A DNA stretch of 64,000 nt from an uncultured Myxococcales bacterium (GTDB taxonomy: Bacteria; Myxococcota_A; Polyangia; Polyangiales; Polyangiaceae), in NCBI GenBank assembly GCA_937949945.1, contig CALFEQ010000195.1, positions 1 to 64,000 on the forward strand, read 5' to 3'. Each line of letters begins with the position of its first letter. Position 1 is the stretch's first letter. Below are positions 59,925 to 64,000 of this stretch, one piece after another. The translations under genes and the position numbers were made by a program. The notes below the pieces were generated by a model, which did no database searches, was not told where the DNA came from, and saw only the letters and a program-made list of their open reading frames with translations.

Positions 59925-61211
59925 ATGAGCTCGCCGACCACGTCCGCCACGTCCGAAAGCCTCGAACAGGAGGTCCGCGAGGCATGCCTCCGCGCCCGGC
60001 GCGCCGCCCGCCTCGTCGCCCCGCTGCCGACGAAGGTCAAGGACGCGGCGCTCGGGGCGATCTCCGATGCGCTCGAGGCGAACGCGAAGCTCGTGCTCGA
60101 GGCGAACCAGAAGGACCTCGAGGCCGCGCGGCAGCGTGGCACGAAGGGCGCCTTGCTCGATCGGCTCATGCTCGACGACAAGCGCCTGGCGGCGATGGCG
60201 AAGAGCGTGCGCGAGATCGCCTCGCTCCCCGATCCCGTCGGCGAGGTCGTCTCGCGCACGACGCGACCGAACGGGCTGTCCGTCACGCGCGTCCGCGTGC
60301 CCCTCGGGGTCATCGCGATGATCTACGAGGCGCGTCCGAACGTGACCGTGGAGGCGAGCGCGCTCACGCTCAAGGCGGGCAACGCCGTCGTGCTCCGCGG
60401 AGGCTCCGAGGCGGAGCGCTCGAACGCGGCGCTGGCGAAGATCATCGGCGACGCGCTCGAGGCTTCGAGCGTCCCGCGCGCGGCCGTCCAGGTCCTGCCG
60501 TTCACGGATCGCGACGCGGTGCGCGTGCTCCTGCAGCAGACCGAGCTCGTCGATCTCGCGATCCCGCGGGGCGGCGAGTCGCTGATCCGCTTCGTCACCG
60601 AGAATGCGCGCGTGCCCGTCGTGCAGCACTACAAGGGCGTCTGCCACCTGTTCGTGGACGCGGGCGCGGACGCCGAGCAGGCTTCGAAGATCGTGCTCGA
60701 CGCGAAGATGAGCCGTCCCGGCGTGTGCAACGCTCTCGAGTGCCTGCTCGTCGACGCGGCCGACGCCTCGCGCGTGCTCCCGCCGATCGCGAAGGCGCTC
60801 CTCGACGCGGGCTGCGAGCTCCGCGGCTGCGAGCGGACGCGCGCGATCGTCCCGCAGGCCAAGCCGGCGGCCGCGGACGACTGGGGGCGCGAGTTCCTCG
60901 ACGCGATCCTCGCCGTGCGCGTCGTCGACGGGATCGACGGAGCGCTCGCGCACGTGGCCGAGTACGGCTCCGGGCACACCGAGGCGATCCTCACGCGCGA
61001 CGCATCGCACGCCGATCGGTGGCGACGCGAGGTCGACGCGGCGTGCGTCGTGGTGAACGCCTCCACGCGTTTCCACGACGGCGGCGAGCTCGGCCTCGGC
61101 TCGGAGATCGGGATCGCGACGAGCCGTTTGCACTGGCGCGGGCCGATGGGGCTCGAGGCGCTGACGACCATGAAGTGGGTCGTCGACGGGGAAGGGCAGG
61201 TCCGGGGCTGA
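59925..61211 (+). CDS. proA: Gamma-glutamyl phosphate reductase
   Basis: Product of 428 residues. The catalytic Cys268 is in SRPGVCNALE; VPLGVIAMIYEARPNVT, NAVVLRGGSEA and GLEALTTMKWVV are ProA signatures. It reduces gamma-glutamyl phosphate to glutamate semialdehyde in proline synthesis. No proB is next to it; RsfS follows 253 bp later. In many bacteria proA is followed by nadD and rsfS; nadD is missing here. Confidence 0.95.
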   Translation: MSSPTTSATSESLEQEVREACLRARRAARLVAPLPTKVKDAALGAISDALEANAKLVLEANQKDLEAARQRGTKGALLDRLMLDDKRLAAMAKSVREIASLPDPVGEVVSRTTRPNGLSVTRVRVPLGVIAMIYEARPNVTVEASALTLKAGNAVVLRGGSEAERSNAALAKIIGDALEASSVPRAAVQVLPFTDRDAVRVLLQQTELVDLAIPRGGESLIRFVTENARVPVVQHYKGVCHLFVDAGADAEQASKIVLDAKMSRPGVCNALECLLVDAADASRVLPPIAKALLDAGCELRGCERTRAIVPQAKPAAADDWGREFLDAILAVRVVDGIDGALAHVAEYGSGHTEAILTRDASHADRWRREVDAACVVVNASTRFHDGGELGLGSEIGIATSRLHWRGPMGLEALTTMKWVVDGEGQVRG

Positions 61212-61301
61212 CGCGGCAGCCCGTCGGGGCGGCGGCACCGCCTCCGCGTCCGGGCGGACGACTCGGAGGAGCACGTGTCCGGTCCCCGGAGCCGACCGCG
61301 C

Positions 61302-61341
61302 GGGCGCCTGCCGCGCCGCGTCCTCGCGCGGCAAGGCGCCC
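61302..61341. terminator. 14-bp stem with one bulge after proA
   Basis: GGGCGCCTGCCGCG (61302-61315) pairs with CGCGGCAAGGCGCCC (61327-61341) with a single bulged base; the loop is 11 nt. It lies 90 bp after the proA stop and 124 bp before rsfS, so it could separate the two or attenuate rsfS. Confidence 0.45.
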
Positions 61342-61464
61342 GGTCGGGCGGGGAACCGCCCGCTCGCCGGCGTTTCGAGTTTGACTTGGCTCCGGCGATC
61401 CGTGGACGATCGGCGGCCAAGAGACCGTCGGCCGGCACCTGCCGGCCATCGAAGAGGAGATCGC

Positions 61465-62079
61465 TTGGCCGCGAACAAACGTCCGTCACGAGGGGCCGAC
61501 CGCCCGATGATTCGATCCTCGCACGGCGGGGCGCCCACGCGCTCCAAGCGGGGCGCGCCGACGAAGCTCTCGAGGGGCGAGGAGGCCGAGCGCCCGCGCG
61601 CGCCGGCGGCTCGTGCGCGTCGCGAGGTCGAGGAGGGCGCCCGCCTCAAGAAGACGAAGGCGCCGGCCGAGGGGAAGTCGACCGCGGCGCGCGTCCCGGC
61701 CGGCGTGAGCACGGCGAGCGACGAGGCGCGCGAGGTCGCGATCGCCGTCGCCATCGCCGCCCTCGAGAAGAAGGCCTCGGGCCTCGAGGTCATCGACGTC
61801 GCCGGTCGCGTCGACTACGCGGACTTCCTCGTGCTCATGTCCGGCCGCAGCGACCGTCACGTGACGGCCCTGTCGGCGGCGATCGAGGAGGCGCTGCGCA
61901 AGCGCAACAAGCGCGCGCTCGCGGTCGAGGGGTTGCCGCACGCGAACTGGGTCCTCATGGACTTCGGCGACGTCGTCGTCCACGTCTTCCAGGACGACGC
62001 CCGGGCCGCCTACGACATCGACGGCCTCTGGATGGACGCGCGCCGCATCCCGCTCCCGGTCGAGGAGCCCCGGGCGTAG
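61465..62079 (+). CDS. rsfS: Ribosomal silencing factor
   Basis: Product of 204 residues from a TTG start, chosen because GAGGAGAT lies 4-5 nt upstream; an ATG at 61507 is possible. The first 95 residues are Lys/Arg/Ala/Pro-rich, an extension absent from the roughly 110-residue E. coli protein. The RsfS domain covers about 95-195: AIAALEKKASGLEVIDV, DYADFLVLMSGRSDRHVTALSAAIEEAL, EGLPHANWVLMDFGDVVVHVF. It binds ribosomal protein uL14 and blocks subunit joining in starvation. A rel gene elsewhere in the window serves the same response. Confidence 0.92.
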   Translation: MAANKRPSRGADRPMIRSSHGGAPTRSKRGAPTKLSRGEEAERPRAPAARARREVEEGARLKKTKAPAEGKSTAARVPAGVSTASDEAREVAIAVAIAALEKKASGLEVIDVAGRVDYADFLVLMSGRSDRHVTALSAAIEEALRKRNKRALAVEGLPHANWVLMDFGDVVVHVFQDDARAAYDIDGLWMDARRIPLPVEEPRA

Positions 62080-62170
62080 GCGCGCCGGCCGGCGGGCTCG
62101 AGCGTCGGAAGGGAGATCGGACCGGACGGGCGTGTGGTACTTCGGATAGTGCCCGAAGCCCGAGAGCACC

Positions 62171-64000
62171 GTGCGCCAGATCGACTTCAATGAACTCCCG
62201 CGCTCCACGCGCGAGCGGTTCGTGCGATCGCTGGTCTCCTCCTCGCCGATCTCGGCGCCGATCTGTTCTCGGATCGTCAAGCGCCGCAGCGCGACGGTCT
62301 GGTACTTGCTGCTCGCCGCGTCGCTCCTGGCGCTCGCCGGCCTCGCGATCCCGAGCTTCGGATCGATCCTCGCGCCCGTGCAGGACCGGCGCTTCCTCGC
62401 CGGTTACGTCGTCGCGTGCGCGGTGCTCGGGCTGTCTCTGGCGTGCATCGCGAAGCGGCGCGCGCTCGCCGGCTCGCTGCCCTTCGCGCCGGGCGTCTAC
62501 GTGTTCCCGCTCGATCTCGTCGACGCGCGGACGCGCGAGCTCGCGCTCCACCCGATGTCGGACCTGATCTCGGTCGAGCCGGTCCACCACCAGAAGAAGG
62601 GCGTCTACACCCATTCGGTCCTCTGGCTCGTCTTCCCCGCGGACTCGTTCACCTTCGAGGTCAAGAGCCGCGAGAAGGCCGAGGCCATCGTCGCGAGGCT
62701 CCAAGAAGCGCGGCTCGCGGCGATCGCGGCGACGCAGCGCAACGAGCTCCTCTCGCTCGCCTCGATCGACCCGTTCACGGACGCCCGCGCCCGCAACTTC
62801 GAGCCGGCCCACGACCACGGCTTGCTCGCGCGAGATGCTCCGATCTGGACGCACTTCGTCTGGGCGATCACCATCGTGAGCGGGCTCGTCCTCGGCGTCG
62901 CCGCCTGGCGCGTGCGCAACTGGCAGAGCGACGCGCGCGCGTTCGCCCGCCTGCTCGCCAGCCCGGACGAGGCGACCGCCGATGCGTACGTCGCCGCCGG
63001 CGGGCTTCGCGTCGCCGACGTGAAGAGCACGGTCGTCCCGCGCGCGCGGCTCGACGCGGCGAAGGCGGAGACGGGCGAGAAGCGCCTCGAGGCGCTCGAT
63101 CGCTTCCTCCGGGATCATCCCGGCTCGGCGTTCGAGGCCGAGGCCCGCGCCGCGCTCACGGAGGCGCTGCACGCGCACTTCCTCGCGCAGACGACCGTCG
63201 GCGGGCTCCGTGCGTTCGTCGCGCGCTGGCCGAGCTCGCCCGACGTGCCTGTCGCACGCGCGAAGATCGCGGAGCTCTTTCGCGCCACGATCGCCGACTT
63301 CCGCCAGCACGCGAACACGAGCGACAAGGCCGTGGTCCCCGTCGTCGAGGCGCTCCTCGCGTGGGCCGAGGCGCACGACGATCCGGTCGAGGTGAGGTTC
63401 CGCCGGCGCGCGATGACGAGCCTGCCCGGCACCGAGTACCTGCTCGGCGAGGGCCTCCTCGAGGATGGCGGCCCGGTGCAGGGAGGGAACGCCCGCCTCG
63501 CGCCGCACTTCTTGGTCCCGCCTGCCATCGCGGCGCGCGACGCGATGATCGTCGCGGGCCTCGGCCGCAGCCTGCGCGGCGTCTTCCCGGCGGACGTCAT
63601 CGCGCTCCGCGCCGGACCTCCGCTGGAGGAGACCGCCGAGATGCCGCTCCCCGAGGTGACGGCCCCGACGTTCGTCGTCGACTACGAGATCGGGTGGACG
63701 GGAGCGACCTACGTGGCGCGCGATCGAGCGCGGCGCTTCGTCGGGCTGTACGTGAACGTCGACGTCGCCGTACAGGTGCCGCGGGAGCCGCGCGTCCTGT
63801 CGTTCTCGCTCAGGGTGGACCCGCCCGAGACGCTGCCGATCCATTCGCGCCCGGCGGGGCGAGACGGAGCCGACGTCGAGCGCGACGACGAGCGCGTCTA
63901 CGACGCGATGCTCCTCCGCGCGTTCGAGGACGGCGCGGCGAGCCTGCTTCCGGTGTTCTTCGAGCCGAGCACCGCGGAGGCGCGCGCGCCGCGGCAGCCG
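62171..64000 (+). CDS. Large membrane protein with TPR-like region (partial)
   Basis: From the GTG at 62171 the frame stays open for 610 codons to the window edge. Two helices lie at about 41-65 and 74-95. A cytoplasmic part follows (YVFPLDLVDARTRELALHPM, SVLWLVFPADSFTFEVKSRE), resembling a PH-like or bacterial-membrane-domain fold. A third helix is at about 230-252. The rest is soluble and Ala/Arg-rich, with helical repeat character (EALDRFLRDHPGSAFEAEARAALTEAL) and later a beta-rich section. I do not recognise the family. The gene starts 91 bp after rsfS. Confidence 0.75.
   Translation, partial: MRQIDFNELPRSTRERFVRSLVSSSPISAPICSRIVKRRSATVWYLLLAASLLALAGLAIPSFGSILAPVQDRRFLAGYVVACAVLGLSLACIAKRRALAGSLPFAPGVYVFPLDLVDARTRELALHPMSDLISVEPVHHQKKGVYTHSVLWLVFPADSFTFEVKSREKAEAIVARLQEARLAAIAATQRNELLSLASIDPFTDARARNFEPAHDHGLLARDAPIWTHFVWAITIVSGLVLGVAAWRVRNWQSDARAFARLLASPDEATADAYVAAGGLRVADVKSTVVPRARLDAAKAETGEKRLEALDRFLRDHPGSAFEAEARAALTEALHAHFLAQTTVGGLRAFVARWPSSPDVPVARAKIAELFRATIADFRQHANTSDKAVVPVVEALLAWAEAHDDPVEVRFRRRAMTSLPGTEYLLGEGLLEDGGPVQGGNARLAPHFLVPPAIAARDAMIVAGLGRSLRGVFPADVIALRAGPPLEETAEMPLPEVTAPTFVVDYEIGWTGATYVARDRARRFVGLYVNVDVAVQVPREPRVLSFSLRVDPPETLPIHSRPAGRDGADVERDDERVYDAMLLRAFEDGAASLLPVFFEPSTAEARAPRQP

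Noticed and set aside
1..64000. tRNA, rRNA, insertion sequences, prophage
   Set aside because: I saw no cloverleaf with a T-loop GTTCGA context, no rRNA signature, no transposase or integrase and no terminal repeats; a covariance search would be needed to be certain.

Overview
The window is very GC-rich, gene-dense bacterial DNA. I read it as a chromosomal segment of a myxobacterium (Myxococcota, most likely the Sorangium/Polyangia side). The evidence is five full Hanks-type Ser/Thr protein kinase genes in 64 kb, many secreted TPR/PEGA proteins, many lipoproteins with Asp/Pro-rich or Cys-rich ectodomains, a B12-dependent ribonucleotide reductase, and a sequence resembling the Myxococcus LexA box. 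This placement is inference. I see no rRNA, tRNA, insertion sequence, prophage, CRISPR array or origin.

Layout. 0-13.3 kb: the tail of a membrane protein, a PEGA protein, an AlkA-type glycosylase, several unknown proteins, a translationally coupled kinase / TPR-PEGA / Cys-rich lipoprotein operon, a crotonase-fold protein and RimK. 13.3-20.6 kb: an acidic unknown protein, aspartokinase, an MscS channel, a DUF4846-like lipoprotein, a frame-broken Lys/Ala-rich gene, a 42-residue CxxC protein, a lipoprotein made of 22-residue repeats, and an AbiJ-NTD4-like protein. 20.8-25.3 kb: nrdJ and its 830-bp upstream region with NrdR-like and LexA-like sites. 25.3-34.6 kb: a degenerate kinase, YhbY, an M16 peptidase pair, ElaA, a methyltransferase, HemW and a kinase. 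35-43.6 kb: a Rel (p)ppGpp enzyme, a second kinase / TPR / lipoprotein module, TrmFO and a fifth kinase. 43.8-53.9 kb: a cupin regulator, an orphan DNA methyltransferase, MepA, two very small genes, PlsB, methylmalonyl-CoA epimerase with an ETHE1-like dioxygenase, and a glycosyltransferase. 54-64 kb: two kinase-less TPR/lipoprotein pairs, threonine synthase, ProA, RsfS, and a large membrane protein running off the right edge.

How the genes work together. Housekeeping genes (lysC, thrC, proA, nrdJ, plsB, rel, trmFO, rsfS, hemW) are scattered singly among envelope and signalling genes. The strongest recurring pattern is a module: a secreted TPR/PEGA protein with a twin-helix C-terminus, followed directly by a lipoprotein and, in two cases, preceded by a transmembrane Ser/Thr kinase. 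It occurs four times here and is my best candidate for an undescribed system. The second is the small lipoprotein built of 22-residue repeats, which has the layout of a multi-copy peptide precursor.
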